NCBI RefSeq assembly: GCF_044788715.1
Contig: NZ_CP173171.1
Coordinates: 53,685 to 117,684, forward strand
Reading direction: 5' to 3'
DNA from: Methylotuvimicrobium sp018830325
Lineage (GTDB): Bacteria; Pseudomonadota; Gammaproteobacteria; Methylococcales; Methylomonadaceae
Length of the DNA stretch: 64,000 bases
The notes below the pieces were generated by a model. That model saw only the letters and a program-made list of their open reading frames with translations, was not told the DNA's origin and searched no databases. Made by a program: the position numbers and the translations under genes. Positions 15,772-24,652 of the stretch are shown piece by piece (position 1 is the first letter of the stretch; each line of letters opens with the position of its first letter).

Positions 15772-16131
15772 TTATTTTATCTCCTCATCATTCGCCGCCT
15801 CCGACAGCACAAACACCACAGGCGCGTCCCGCAACACGTTCTCGCCATAACCCCGCACCGGCACCGACGGCCAGCGGTTAAATTCCGGTTCCGCGAGGAT
15901 TCTTTCGGCCGCGTCCAAACATTCAGCCAGCAAATCGGCATCGATGCCGTGATCGAGTAGGGCGGTTTGAAGGCTCGGATATTCGCCTGCCAAGTCGTAA
16001 TCGGCCATCGCCGCCCCGAAGCCTTTAACCCATTCGATCAGTTCCGGATCGTCTTCGTTCGGCACAAAGCCTTTGCCGCCGGATTTAAAAAACGCCCAGC
16101 CTTGCGCCCAGTGGTTTGGTATGTCGGTCAT
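15772..16131 (-). CDS. Hypothetical small plasmid protein, duplicated family (copy 2)
   Basis: 119 residues, almost identical to the 14159-14515 product up to PVRGYGE; the tail NVLRDAPVVFVLSEAANDEEIK then differs. The high DNA identity over about 300 bp implies recent duplication or gene conversion. Function unknown; the MYRIKS partner seen beside copy 1 is absent here. Confidence 0.7.
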   Translation of the reverse strand: MTDIPNHWAQGWAFFKSGGKGFVPNEDDPELIEWVKGFGAAMADYDLAGEYPSLQTALLDHGIDADLLAECLDAAERILAEPEFNRWPSVPVRGYGENVLRDAPVVFVLSEAANDEEIK

Positions 16132-16206
16132 TGTGTTGTCTCCGTTTACCGAACAATCGTTATTTTCCCTAACCGCTTATGATGATGTTCGATATTTGAA
16201 CTTAAT

Positions 16207-17199
16207 TTAAAGTATTGGACTTCTCAAAACGGAGCCTTTTTTTGTAACCCGGTCAAAGCTAAAAATGTGTTCTCTTGGACTGTCGGCACAGCGACCAACT
16301 AAGCGTCTGGGAAAGTCGGGTTCACCGTTATCGAGGTGGACTGTTGCTCCGCAGACCGGACAGGGCGCGGTATAGCTTACAAGGCGGATAATCCTTAAGT
16401 CGCCGTTTCTGAACAACTCCAGTTGCGCCGATTTTTGTTCTATAGCGGTTATTAACTCGGGAGCGACGACAAGGCGATCTTCGAATAAACGGAGCCAAGG
16501 CCTGATGAAAAAGATCCAAACTCCACATGGAAAAGCAAAGATGCCTATAAATGCCGTCAACTCTCGGGTTGTTACCGGTTTTGGAATGGTTAGGCCTAGC
16601 CAGGCGAATAAAGAGAGTGCAACTACACTGCCGCCAATGGTGATTAACCAACCGATGATTAACCAGATATGCCAGCTCGTTAGGCAAATACGACCATCAT
16701 GGAATAGCCATTTTGCCCACCAAGTTGTTTTTACTTCACCGTTTTCAGCTAATTCATACTGGAAGCTAATTCGGGTTTGATTTTGCGTTTTATCCTGCTC
16801 AGCTACTGAATTTTGTTTGTTATCATTGTCGGCGATTTCAGGAATTGGTTCGGCTTTGATCCAATATAGGGATTCGTGGCCACGTCCTTTCGAGATATAG
16901 AAATCAAGTTCCGGATAGCAATCAAGATTCCTTTTTTCGGCAAGCGCGATCACTTCTTCTTTTCTTGAATTCCAATAGGGCAAAACCGCTTTATTCCAAT
17001 TGACCCACTTATTCGCAGGTTCATTAGTGATTACCTCAGCAGCTGCCACTATGTCCTTATTAGTAATTCGCCTTTGAGATTCTTCCATATGGGCCTTAGT
17101 AAGCGATTCCTTCGCTAGCGCTCGAAGGACTTGGTGCGGTTTTTCATCACTTGGGATACTGTCTACCCAATCCATAAGGCATTGAATTACCTCACGCAT
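16207..17199 (-). CDS. Two-TM inner-membrane protein with a zinc-ribbon-like tail
   Basis: 330 residues. A soluble helical N-terminus (about 1-160) precedes two hydrophobic spans, IWLIIGWLITIGGSVVALSLF and TAFIGIFAFPCGVWIFFI. The C-terminal part holds CPVCG and a later RCADSPREH, suggesting a Cys-based metal site. No family is recognised. It is a single minus-strand gene facing the CoiA-like gene divergently. Confidence 0.6.
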   Translation of the reverse strand: MREVIQCLMDWVDSIPSDEKPHQVLRALAKESLTKAHMEESQRRITNKDIVAAAEVITNEPANKWVNWNKAVLPYWNSRKEEVIALAEKRNLDCYPELDFYISKGRGHESLYWIKAEPIPEIADNDNKQNSVAEQDKTQNQTRISFQYELAENGEVKTTWWAKWLFHDGRICLTSWHIWLIIGWLITIGGSVVALSLFAWLGLTIPKPVTTRELTAFIGIFAFPCGVWIFFIRPWLRLFEDRLVVAPELITAIEQKSAQLELFRNGDLRIIRLVSYTAPCPVCGATVHLDNGEPDFPRRLVGRCADSPREHIFSFDRVTKKGSVLRSPIL

Positions 17200-17299
17200 A
17201 AATCACCCTAAACCGGTTTATGGTGGTTAAAGCCTTTTTCGCTGGGAAAAAATACATAAAACTGAGCTCTCCTAACTTAAAACTTTGAGGTTAATAACT

Positions 17300-18133
17300 A
17301 TGAGCACTCAGTTCGCAATAGATCATAAAAATCGTCTTATCCATATTTCCGAAGCTGAACGCGGATTAATCTGTAATTGTTACTGTATGGTATGTAACGA
17401 GCGGATGGTAGCGAAGAAAGGGCAGGAAAGGGAACACCATTTCGCCCATGAATCGAATAAAGCCGCTTGTATCATCAACCATGAAACGCTGTTGCACCAG
17501 TTCGCCAAGCGCGTCATACAGGATGCCGGGGGGCTTGTCGTTCCGCCGGACAGCAACCGTAAAATAACCGGTTCGCTTCAGATCAGTCAAAATAACCCGA
17601 CTTGGTTGATGCTGGATCGAGTGGAAGAAGAGAAACAGTTAGACGACATTAGGCCGGACTTGATTGGATACACTTTAGACGCGCAAGTTTTAATCGAGGT
17701 TGCCTACAGTTCTTTTGTCGATGATGAAAAAATGGCGAAATTGGAGGCACGCGATCTTTTGGCTCTGGAGATCGATTTGCGTGCTTTCGACCCGGAATAT
17801 TTCGACGTGGAAACCACTAAGGAAGCCATTTTAAACGGCGTCGATTTGAAGAAGTGGCTCTACTTTCCGGAACCTGCCGTGGTCGAGACAAAACCGGCTT
17901 TTACCGAAGAGATCGTAACCATTAAGGGAATGTGGGTTTCCCTCAGAATGTTACCGTTTGGTGATCTGGCCGTAAAAGTCATAGCTTACAATCCGGAAGT
18001 CAACGCTATCGTGAAAGCCATTGCCAAACGTTATTACGGCAGATGGCGGCAAGATTATAAGAACTGGATTGTTCCGAATCGCTGGCTGCAACATGCGATA
18101 AATGATTTACGGGCCGAAGCCGACCAGGCTTGA
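17300..18133 (+). CDS. CoiA-like competence/nuclease-family protein
   Basis: About 277 residues. The N-terminus has a zinc-finger-like C-x-C-x-x-C (CNCYCMVCNERM) followed by HHFAHES, then INHETLLHQFAK and RPDLIGYTLDAQVLIEVAYS, matching CoiA-like proteins whose RPD...E.. segment is nuclease-like. The C-terminal YNPEVNAIVKAIAKRYYGRWRQD then WIVP block resembles a DNA-end-contact module seen in plasmid proteins. Start: ATG at 17300 rather than TTG at 17285. DNA repair or uptake is inferred. Confidence 0.65.
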   Translation: MSTQFAIDHKNRLIHISEAERGLICNCYCMVCNERMVAKKGQEREHHFAHESNKAACIINHETLLHQFAKRVIQDAGGLVVPPDSNRKITGSLQISQNNPTWLMLDRVEEEKQLDDIRPDLIGYTLDAQVLIEVAYSSFVDDEKMAKLEARDLLALEIDLRAFDPEYFDVETTKEAILNGVDLKKWLYFPEPAVVETKPAFTEEIVTIKGMWVSLRMLPFGDLAVKVIAYNPEVNAIVKAIAKRYYGRWRQDYKNWIVPNRWLQHAINDLRAEADQA

Positions 18134-18171
18134 AACGGCATGGCAATGATCTAACTGTAAAGAGAACACCA

Positions 18172-18717
18172 ATGGAAAAACGTACCGCTGCTAAAGCCGA
18201 AAAATGGAATAACGAACTGGCTGTACAAAGAAGCCGAAGAAAAGAAACGGATCAAAGAAAGCAACGCGAACAAAAAGTTTCATCGGGCGAATATATACCA
18301 AGACGTTACACGGAGCCGGTTTTTGGCGACAACAAAATCAAGGCCAGAAACAACGAAAGGCTGCTGCTTTATTTTTTTATCGGCGTTATCGCTTGCATAG
18401 TGGTTTGGAAAGGATTTGACGTAATCCGGGAGCGGTATTGGATGGACGAATTGAAGGCGGGGAACCAGAAACGCTTGACGACTCTTGAGCATGAAACCCG
18501 CAAAAGCGGAGACGATCTAAAAAAATTGCCGTCAGGTTATAGGCCGGCAAACGCCAGCAATTACCAGTTTAAAACGCAAGACGTCTATAAAGGCAGCGTT
18601 TGTAAAGATCATGTGAAAACCGAAATTTACGAAAGAACGACGCTGCGGTGCGATAAAAATTCAGGTCGGTGCACTACCATTAGTTCAAAGACGTACAACA
18701 AAAAAGGGGATTGTTAG
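18172..18717 (+). CDS. Single-TM hypothetical protein
   Basis: About 181 residues: charged N-terminus, one transmembrane span (LLLYFFIGVIACIVVWKGF), then a periplasmic-side region with several Cys (CKDHVKTEIYERTTLRCDKNSGRC). The longer frame starts at a TTG overlapping the previous stop; ATG at 18172 is preferred. Its neighbour upstream suggests an operon. No family recognised. Confidence 0.55.
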   Translation: MEKRTAAKAEKWNNELAVQRSRRKETDQRKQREQKVSSGEYIPRRYTEPVFGDNKIKARNNERLLLYFFIGVIACIVVWKGFDVIRERYWMDELKAGNQKRLTTLEHETRKSGDDLKKLPSGYRPANASNYQFKTQDVYKGSVCKDHVKTEIYERTTLRCDKNSGRCTTISSKTYNKKGDC

Positions 18718-18928
18718 CCATTCCATGACGTATTCGGGATTTGTAGAACGCGCAGAATTTTTCGGCGAATTTCCCATTGATCATTTCGCCGTATTCCAGG
18801 CTATGGCTGATACGCTGGTCCGGGTTCGCCCGGTGCCAGGCGTTAAACTCTTCGAGTACGCCGTTGTTTTCCAGTTGATGCCCGGTGCAGTCAAATACCT
18901 CGCAGAGCTGGCTTTTTATTCGGTACAT
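18680..18928 (-). CDS. Hypothetical small plasmid protein (MYRIKS family, copy 2)
   Basis: 82 residues, MYRIKSQLCEVFDCTGHQL, related to 14512-14724 in the first 60 residues with the ANPD block. Its 3' end overlaps the previous plus-strand gene on the other strand, and the tail is therefore doubtful. Function unknown. Confidence 0.6.
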   Translation of the reverse strand: MYRIKSQLCEVFDCTGHQLENNGVLEEFNAWHRANPDQRISHSLEYGEMINGKFAEKFCAFYKSRIRHGMANNPLFCCTSLN

Positions 18929-18991
18929 ATAGATTAACTTTTATGTTAGATTCTATAGCGCTTAGAGGGTGGAAACTTTTAACAGAACAAT

Positions 18992-19696
18992 ATGAAAACG
19001 AAAAGTTATTTATCTTGGCAATACGATGAATTTAAGCAAGTCGGCAGAGATTACGGCGAGCCAATTGAAGTTGACCGATACGACTCCAGCCATGCCGAAT
19101 TTCGCGATGTGGCGGGCGAGAACAATGCAATCCTGGACACTATTGCAATAAGCCCTGGTGATAACGTGATAGATTTTGGTTGTGGTACAGGCGAGTTTGC
19201 ATTGCAGGCGGCTTTACGTTGTAGACACGTTCATTCTGTTGATGTTTCCGAGGCGATGTTGTCTTTTGCGAAAGCAAAAGCCGAAAAAGCCGGTATTTCC
19301 AATATCAGCTTCCACCATGCAGGATTTTTGACCTATGCCCCTGAAGAACAAAGTATCGATGCGATTGTCACGTCCTTTGCCTTTCATCATTTGCCCGATT
19401 TCTGGAAAGGCGTTGCACTCGATCGGCTGTATCGCTTCTTGAAACCGGGAGGCCGGTTGTATTTGCATGACGTGATCTTGTCTGAAAATCACGCGCTGGA
19501 AAATATCGCCGCCTTCATCGACAAACAAGCGGCGGTCGGCGGAGACTTTTTGCGAAAAGATGCCGAAGGGCATTTTCGGGACGAGTATTCCACTTACGAA
19601 TGGGTCATGGATGGTTTACTTGAGCGTTCCGGTTTTGTCGTCAAGCACAAAAGCATGCAAGAGGGCGTATTGGGTACCTATTTATGTCAACGGTGA
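18992..19696 (+). CDS. SAM-dependent class I methyltransferase
   Basis: 234 residues with motif I VIDFGCGTGEFALQAA (about residues 54-69), an acidic VDVSEAM post-I loop, a TSFAFHHLPDF motif IV and LKPGGRLYLHD. It resembles the UbiE/COQ5-like superfamily; the substrate is not deducible. Stand-alone gene, convergent with a small plasmid ORF whose end overlaps by about 15 bp. Confidence 0.85.
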   Translation: MKTKSYLSWQYDEFKQVGRDYGEPIEVDRYDSSHAEFRDVAGENNAILDTIAISPGDNVIDFGCGTGEFALQAALRCRHVHSVDVSEAMLSFAKAKAEKAGISNISFHHAGFLTYAPEEQSIDAIVTSFAFHHLPDFWKGVALDRLYRFLKPGGRLYLHDVILSENHALENIAAFIDKQAAVGGDFLRKDAEGHFRDEYSTYEWVMDGLLERSGFVVKHKSMQEGVLGTYLCQR

Positions 19697-19918
19697 CTGT
19701 ACACTGATTTCCTCAAACCCTATATCAAACAAAACCCCCACCGCCGCGTCCAGGCGCTTGAACACGCGAACCTGGCCACGCGCGGTTTCGAGCATCGGAT
19801 TCAGCTTGTGCTTGCCGGACAGCGTTGCGGTCCAACCGTCTCCGGAGGCGTGTTTTTGGATGACGGGCGCCTCTAAAGCGCCCGCCTGAAATAAAATGTC
19901 GGCTTCTTTAATATTCAT
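19682..19918 (-). CDS. Small plasmid protein, RVFKRLDAAV family
   Basis: 78 residues (MNIKEADILFQAGALEAPVI then GQVRVFKRLDAAVGVLFDIG). I recall similar small plasmid proteins near partition genes but cannot name the family. A decayed copy of its end lies at 14985-15060. Overlaps the methyltransferase end by about 15 bp on the other strand. Confidence 0.6.
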   Translation of the reverse strand: MNIKEADILFQAGALEAPVIQKHASGDGWTATLSGKHKLNPMLETARGQVRVFKRLDAAVGVLFDIGFEEISVQSPLT

Positions 19919-19991
19919 ATTCACTTTTGCGGCTACAAAAGCTAGACTAAGTTAAAACAAAATTACACTTTTGTATGATAAAAGTGAATCC

Positions 19992-20645
19992 ATGATCGTG
20001 CGAATAGCCTTTATTGTAGCCTTATTCTTGCCTTTCCGGGTAGCGGCCTGGGATGACGACGCCGTGTTGTCGTTCATCGGCCGGGTCAATCCGACCCTTC
20101 TGGCGCAGCAAAACGTCACCAAGGCCTATGCCAAGCCGGACGCCTTGACCTGGGCGTTGCAGAACACTTCGCTGGCCGGCCGGGTCGGTATCGGCGGCAC
20201 CGAGTTCCGGGACGATCCCTACACTGTGTTCGGCGGCCTGCAGATCAACATCCCGCTGTCGTCTGTCAAGGAGGAAAGGGAGGCGGCCTTGAAGCAAGTC
20301 GCCGAAGCCAAGGCGTTTGACGATATGCTGTCGCGCGTGGTCGCCGATATCGTGCAATTGCGGCAATTGGAAGCCGATTTGGAGGCTTCGGAAGTGAAGC
20401 GCACGTTTCTCAAGGAGAAGGCCGCGTGGGTCAAGGACCGCATCGACCAAGGCTACGCCTCGGACATGAACGAGCTGTGGCAAATCGGCAGCAAGGTCAA
20501 CGCCGAAGACGCCCTGGTGGCCAAAGACACGCTGCTGATCAAGACGCAGCGCTACAAGCTGGCCCGCTATGCCGGCCCGGAATGGCGGACGCTGTTGGCG
20601 TATCTGGAGGGCAAGACTGAAACCTTGGGAGGCACCGATGGATGA
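19992..20645 (+). CDS. TolC-like secreted coiled-coil protein
   Basis: About 217 residues with a signal peptide (IVRIAFIVALFLPFRVAA) and a TolC-family-like alpha-helical body (KEEREAALKQVAEAKAFDDML, RQLEADLEASEVK, VKDRIDQGYASDMNELWQIGSKV). It is too short for a whole outer-membrane factor. ATG at 19992 is chosen, since it begins the signal peptide. It shares ATGGATGA with the ATPase gene, so the two proteins are likely made together. Confidence 0.6.
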   Translation: MIVRIAFIVALFLPFRVAAWDDDAVLSFIGRVNPTLLAQQNVTKAYAKPDALTWALQNTSLAGRVGIGGTEFRDDPYTVFGGLQINIPLSSVKEEREAALKQVAEAKAFDDMLSRVVADIVQLRQLEADLEASEVKRTFLKEKAAWVKDRIDQGYASDMNELWQIGSKVNAEDALVAKDTLLIKTQRYKLARYAGPEWRTLLAYLEGKTETLGGTDG

Positions 20646-21561
20646 GATTGTCGGCTTGATCGGCCGGGAAGAAGTGGTCGGCGATTTGGTCGCCGAGATC
20701 AAGAAGGGCAAGCACGTCATTCTGACCGGCCCGGTCGGCATCGGCAAATCGGCGGTGCTGAGGGCCGCGCTGGACCGGCTCGGGGCGAAGGTTCCGCTGT
20801 TGATCCGGCTGCACGATCATCAGGCGAAAGGGCAATTCGTCGACATGGCCCGGCAAATGCTGGCGCTGGATCTGGTCACGCCGCAAGAGTTGGAATTGCC
20901 GGCGAAGTATCACGATACGCCGGGATCGGAAATCGACTGGAAAGAGATCAAAAGCCAGGTCAACCGGATGAGCATGCGGGATTTGACGCAAGCGGTGATA
21001 CCGGCTTTGGCCCGCGCCGAAGACAAGCCGGTGTTCGCGGTCGACGACCTGACCAGTTTGACGCCGACGCAAATGGCGTTCTGGCTGGCCATTTTCGACC
21101 ATGCCCAGGTGATCGGCTGCGCCTCCGAGAAAAAGGCCCGGGTCCGGAAACTGTGGTGGAAAATGCGCGAGATTCCGGTCAAGCCGCTGCCTCCGGACAC
21201 GATCCGGGCGATTGTCAAACGCTACATCGAAACCAAAGGCATCCTGATCGAATCGCCGGAGCTGTACATCAGCCACGTCGTCAAGCAGTCGGGCGGGGTA
21301 CCGCAAGCGATCTACGACATGCTCGACGAATCCGGAAAGGAAAGGATCATCGACAAGCGCAAGGTGCGGGAGATGCGCCACGAGGCCGGCGTGCAATATC
21401 TCGACTTCACGCCGATGGTAATGGTATTGGGGGCGCTGATCGTGTCGATGCGCTATGTCGGCATGGGTACCGGGGACAAGACGCTGTACATCATGGGCGG
21501 AATCGGGGCCGCGCTGTTCCTGACCTTCCGCTATTTCATCTTCAAGGGGGTAGGGCGGTGA
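20638..21561 (+). CDS. Membrane-anchored AAA-type ATPase
   Basis: 307 residues. Walker A GPVGIGKSAVL lies near the start, a Walker B-like PVFAVDDLTSL follows, and helical lid sequence comes next. The C-terminus has two transmembrane spans (MVMVLGALIVSMRYVG and YIMGGIGAALFLTFRYFIF). The longer frame from 20569 lacks homology; ATG at 20638 overlaps the upstream stop. The partner TolC-like gene suggests an envelope assembly, transport or immunity complex. Not recognised beyond the fold. Confidence 0.7.
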   Translation: MDEIVGLIGREEVVGDLVAEIKKGKHVILTGPVGIGKSAVLRAALDRLGAKVPLLIRLHDHQAKGQFVDMARQMLALDLVTPQELELPAKYHDTPGSEIDWKEIKSQVNRMSMRDLTQAVIPALARAEDKPVFAVDDLTSLTPTQMAFWLAIFDHAQVIGCASEKKARVRKLWWKMREIPVKPLPPDTIRAIVKRYIETKGILIESPELYISHVVKQSGGVPQAIYDMLDESGKERIIDKRKVREMRHEAGVQYLDFTPMVMVLGALIVSMRYVGMGTGDKTLYIMGGIGAALFLTFRYFIFKGVGR

Positions 21562-21585
21562 ATTAGCAGTGTGGGATCGACAATG

Positions 21586-21792
21586 TTAATTACAATCAAT
21601 GACTTTATGTTCCATGGGTTTCCGCTTTGCTTCCGCACCGAGCCTTTTGCCTGATTCCCACGCTTTGGTCAGTTCTGGCTTGCCGAACAGCGAGAAATGG
21701 CAATTGGTCGTGTTTGCGCCATTGAATTCCGCATCGTAACCCATGCGCTCTGCGTAGTCTTTCGTTACTGGAGGCAGCATTTTAAAGAGCAT
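21586..21792 (-). CDS. Hypothetical small protein
   Basis: 68 residues, MLFKMLPPVTKDYAERMGYDAEFNGANTTN, soluble. GAGGAAAC lies just before the ATG. No family recognised. Confidence 0.55.
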   Translation of the reverse strand: MLFKMLPPVTKDYAERMGYDAEFNGANTTNCHFSLFGKPELTKAWESGKRLGAEAKRKPMEHKVIDCN

Positions 21793-21903
21793 GATGTTTC
21801 CTCTTTTCGTTGAATTATTGAATAAATCTTAACCCATGTTTATTAGCAATGCGTAGTCTCAAAAAGATATGACTTAATATCATACTATATCATTTCATAC
21901 CTT

Positions 21904-23010
21904 ATGCTAGCTGCCACCCACGCCGCCTTTTCGACCGCGCTCTATCTCGGCGGCGCGGCCGTCTTCGAATACCCGACCGAACCGATTGCCTGGGGCCTCG
22001 CGATCTTGTTTTCGTTCATGCCCGATATCGACATCCCGACTTCGCGCGTCGGCCGGCCGCTGTTCTTCATATCGGTGCCGCTCGAGAAGCGTTTCGGCCA
22101 CCGGACCGTTACCCATTCCCTAATCGGCGTCGGCGTCCTCGCGGCGCTGGCCTCGCCGTTGTATCTCGTCTGGCCGATGGGCTTTTGGGCGATCCTCGGC
22201 GGCTATTGGTCGCATATCCAGATCGACATGGCCAATATCCGGGGCGTCGACCTGTTCTGGCCGTCGCCGCTGCGCGTGGTGATGCCCGGCAAGGTCAAAT
22301 ACCGGCTGGAAGTCGGCAGCAAGGCGGAAATGATCGTGCTCTGCGCGATGCTGGTATTCTGCGTCGGGCTGTATCCGATGAGCAATCTTGGGCTGCGCGG
22401 CGGCTTGCATCAGATATTGAAAGATTTCGATATCGCCTACAGCGAGTTCGTCAAGGTCCAAGGCCTCACCTGGCACACGCTGGAACTGAAAGCGATCGAC
22501 AATTTGACGCTGGAACACATTGAATGCGCCTGCCCGGTGCTCGGCGCCTGGCAAAAGGGGCTGATCGTCGAATACCAAGGCCAAGCCCGTTCGGTCGGCA
22601 AGAGCCAATTGCATCACAACCTGTATCCGGTCGAAGCGGTGTTGATCGAGGGCGAGCCGCTGCGCGTGATTTCCCAGCGCGTCGACATGAAAGGCCGGTC
22701 GCTCCGCTGGCTGGTCGATAACCTGCAGGCGAACCACGCTTATTACTTGCTCGGCGAATTGCACATCGACGCCGACAAGGTGGTCGATGTCACGCAATTG
22801 GAGGTTTACCATCCGGCCAGCTGGAGCGGGGCTAAGGTCAAGCTGCATTACGCGAAGGCCGGGGATTTGGCGGATTATTTGAACCTGACCGCGATCCGGG
22901 GCGAGGTGGTGGTGCAGTTTTGGCTGCGGCCGGGGGATGCGATGGTGGATCTGAAATTCAGCGGTAGCGATGCTGGGAACCGGATTCCAGGCATTCTGCA
23001 AAACTTTTAA
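21904..23010 (+). CDS. YdjM/DUF457-like membrane-bound metal-dependent hydrolase
   Basis: 368 residues. LAATHAAFSTALYLGGA, SFMPDIDIPTSRVG and HRTVTHSLIG give the His/Asp pattern of the YdjM family, with inner-membrane spans between them; the C-terminal 200 residues are a soluble beta-rich extension unlike the short family core. YdjM is a LexA-regulated inner-membrane protein in E. coli; the reaction is unknown. Long antisense frames are due to GC-rich coding. Confidence 0.75.
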   Translation: MLAATHAAFSTALYLGGAAVFEYPTEPIAWGLAILFSFMPDIDIPTSRVGRPLFFISVPLEKRFGHRTVTHSLIGVGVLAALASPLYLVWPMGFWAILGGYWSHIQIDMANIRGVDLFWPSPLRVVMPGKVKYRLEVGSKAEMIVLCAMLVFCVGLYPMSNLGLRGGLHQILKDFDIAYSEFVKVQGLTWHTLELKAIDNLTLEHIECACPVLGAWQKGLIVEYQGQARSVGKSQLHHNLYPVEAVLIEGEPLRVISQRVDMKGRSLRWLVDNLQANHAYYLLGELHIDADKVVDVTQLEVYHPASWSGAKVKLHYAKAGDLADYLNLTAIRGEVVVQFWLRPGDAMVDLKFSGSDAGNRIPGILQNF

Positions 23011-23096
23011 TCCCTGTGAATATGGATTCTTATTATTTATTTGTTAACTAACATATATATATTTTAGTTACATTTGTAAATTAAGGATCAACATTT

Positions 23097-23954
23097 TTAT
23101 GCCGCCTCCAATTCGCTCAGTTGCCGCTCGATGTCACGCCGGTACGATGCAATCGAATTTACAAGATCGACGGTGGCCAGCGTGTCGGTCGTGGCCGAAT
23201 GCGCGGAACCTGTCCATGATATGCCGGCTATCGATGTCGCTGTTTCCAGTGATATTGAGCCGTAGCGGTTCGTGGGACCGAAAGCCTTGGCCGCCAAGTA
23301 CATCGCGCATCGGGTTTCGACCGCTTTCCACCAGTCCGTGGATTCGCCGAACGCGGTACACGTCTGATACACCATGCGGGAATCGAACTCGGCATTGAAA
23401 ATCACCACAATCCGCCCGGCGACCAGCTCTTTGACCTGATGGGCGACTTCGGGCCAGGCCGGCGCCGATGTCAAGGCGGCTTCATCGATGCCGTGAATGG
23501 CAGATGCATCCGGCTCGATAGGGATGGTCGGTTTCATCTTGGTTTCGAAATGCACATGACCGGCCGCATCCGCTAGAGCCAGCTCGATAATCTGCGCGTT
23601 ATAACCGAGGCCGGTGGTTTCCGTGTCGAGGAAAAGCGGGTCTTCGGCAAGCCAAGCGCAGGCGATTTCGCCGGCAAGCGCTTCATTGCTGCGGAGTTTC
23701 GCTTTCAAGGACATGATCGCTCTGGCACGTTTTTGCTTCTCTGTCGGCTCACGCTGTTGGATTGTCCGGATCGGCACGCAGTCGGCTATTCGATAAACCC
23801 CGAATTCTCGACCATAGTCGTTTTTGTAGTGCTTTATGGGAATGGCGTCCGGTTTTGGTTTCATCCTGAATTCGTCCCGCAACCGACTCTTGGTAAAGCA
23901 TCTGTCAGCGGCGATGGCTTCATCTCTGGCTTTTTGTAGTGCGTTGTCGTCCAT
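23097..23954 (-). CDS. DEDD-family 3'-5' exonuclease (RNase T / DnaQ-like)
   Basis: 285 residues. The exonuclease domain begins at LFLDTETTGLGYNAQIIELALAD (ExoI with Asp and Glu), followed by IHGIDEAALTSAPAW, an ExoII-like IVVIFNAEFDSRMV and a final SAHSATTDTLATVDLV (ExoIII). The charged N-terminus (about 110 residues) is extra and plasmid-like. It may trim DNA or RNA ends in repair or defence. The catalytic residues are visible; the biological role is open. Confidence 0.85.
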   Translation of the reverse strand: MDDNALQKARDEAIAADRCFTKSRLRDEFRMKPKPDAIPIKHYKNDYGREFGVYRIADCVPIRTIQQREPTEKQKRARAIMSLKAKLRSNEALAGEIACAWLAEDPLFLDTETTGLGYNAQIIELALADAAGHVHFETKMKPTIPIEPDASAIHGIDEAALTSAPAWPEVAHQVKELVAGRIVVIFNAEFDSRMVYQTCTAFGESTDWWKAVETRCAMYLAAKAFGPTNRYGSISLETATSIAGISWTGSAHSATTDTLATVDLVNSIASYRRDIERQLSELEAA

Positions 23955-24069
23955 AGCGGAGGTAAATTGATCAATACCAATTTATATTTATAGATAACCG
24001 ATTTTCCATTAGCCTAAAACTTCCGTCAAGACTAAAATATATATATGTTAGATAAAGTTGGTAATAACA

Positions 24070-24492
24070 ATGGCTAAATCTGGGCGATCGATCTATTTTT
24101 ACACATTGGATCACTACAAGGCCGATATCGAAATTGCTATGGATCTGGAGAATTTAGAACAGCGAAGGGCGATGGCGGCGGCTGCGTCGAAACGATATAA
24201 ACAAACCGTGCTTTTCTATTGGCTGGAAAGGGCGGAAGTAGATGATGGCGTGGATCTGACACCAACCTTGGCGCTGAACCTGGTGAAGGGCTGGATGGGA
24301 CGAGGCATTGACCGTTTGACATTAAACAAATGGTTCGCTGTCACCGGGCGCACGGCCGCTAACAAAAGCAGGGATCATCACAGGAAGGATGAGTTGATAG
24401 AGAAATACAAGGAGCAAGTGGATCGAGACATCAAAAAAGCGATCAGCGACATGGGGAAGGTTAGGAAAGCTGTATTTTATAGAATCATCTAA
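24070..24492 (+). CDS. Hypothetical protein beside the transposon target
   Basis: About 140 residues, helical and basic, MAKSGRSIYFYTLDHYKADIEIAMDLENLEQ, without a recognised domain. The first start is at 24058, but ATG at 24070 gives the conventional MAKS opening. It precedes an ORF interrupted by the large transposon (24,605). Confidence 0.5.
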   Translation: MAKSGRSIYFYTLDHYKADIEIAMDLENLEQRRAMAAAASKRYKQTVLFYWLERAEVDDGVDLTPTLALNLVKGWMGRGIDRLTLNKWFAVTGRTAANKSRDHHRKDELIEKYKEQVDRDIKKAISDMGKVRKAVFYRII

Positions 24493-24495
24493 AAT

Positions 24496-24604
24496 ACCTA
24501 TCCAGGAAGCAGGATAAACAAGCCATTTACCGGAAATACAACTTCAACCTGATCGAGCTGACCGACGACGAAGTGCTCAATCTGGATGACATCTTGCCCA
24601 GATT
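24496..24604 (+). pseudogene. 5' part of the ORF interrupted by the 24.3-kb transposon
   Basis: The frame LSRKQDKQAIYRKYNFNLIE continues to LNLDDILPR and reaches the target AGATT. If the transposon is removed (one AGATT kept) it continues into LLLKFGVQAY and a stop at 48903-48905. No start is seen because upstream sequence is already decayed. Confidence 0.7.
24600..24604 (+). repeat. Target-site duplication AGATT (left)
   Basis: Directly before GGGGGACCG. The identical AGATT lies at 48870-48874 after the right end, 5 bp as for Tn3-family elements. Confidence 0.9.
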
Positions 24605-24652
24605 GGGGGACCGTAAGGATTCCTTCGTAAATGAGTAACATCCCTGGCTTGG

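Noticed and set aside
20022..21396. Long minus-strand ORFs (241 and 285 codons)
   Set aside because: Antisense shadows of GC-rich plus-strand genes with clear motifs.
22120..23001. 293-codon minus-strand ORF
   Set aside because: Antisense of the YdjM-like gene; no family signs.
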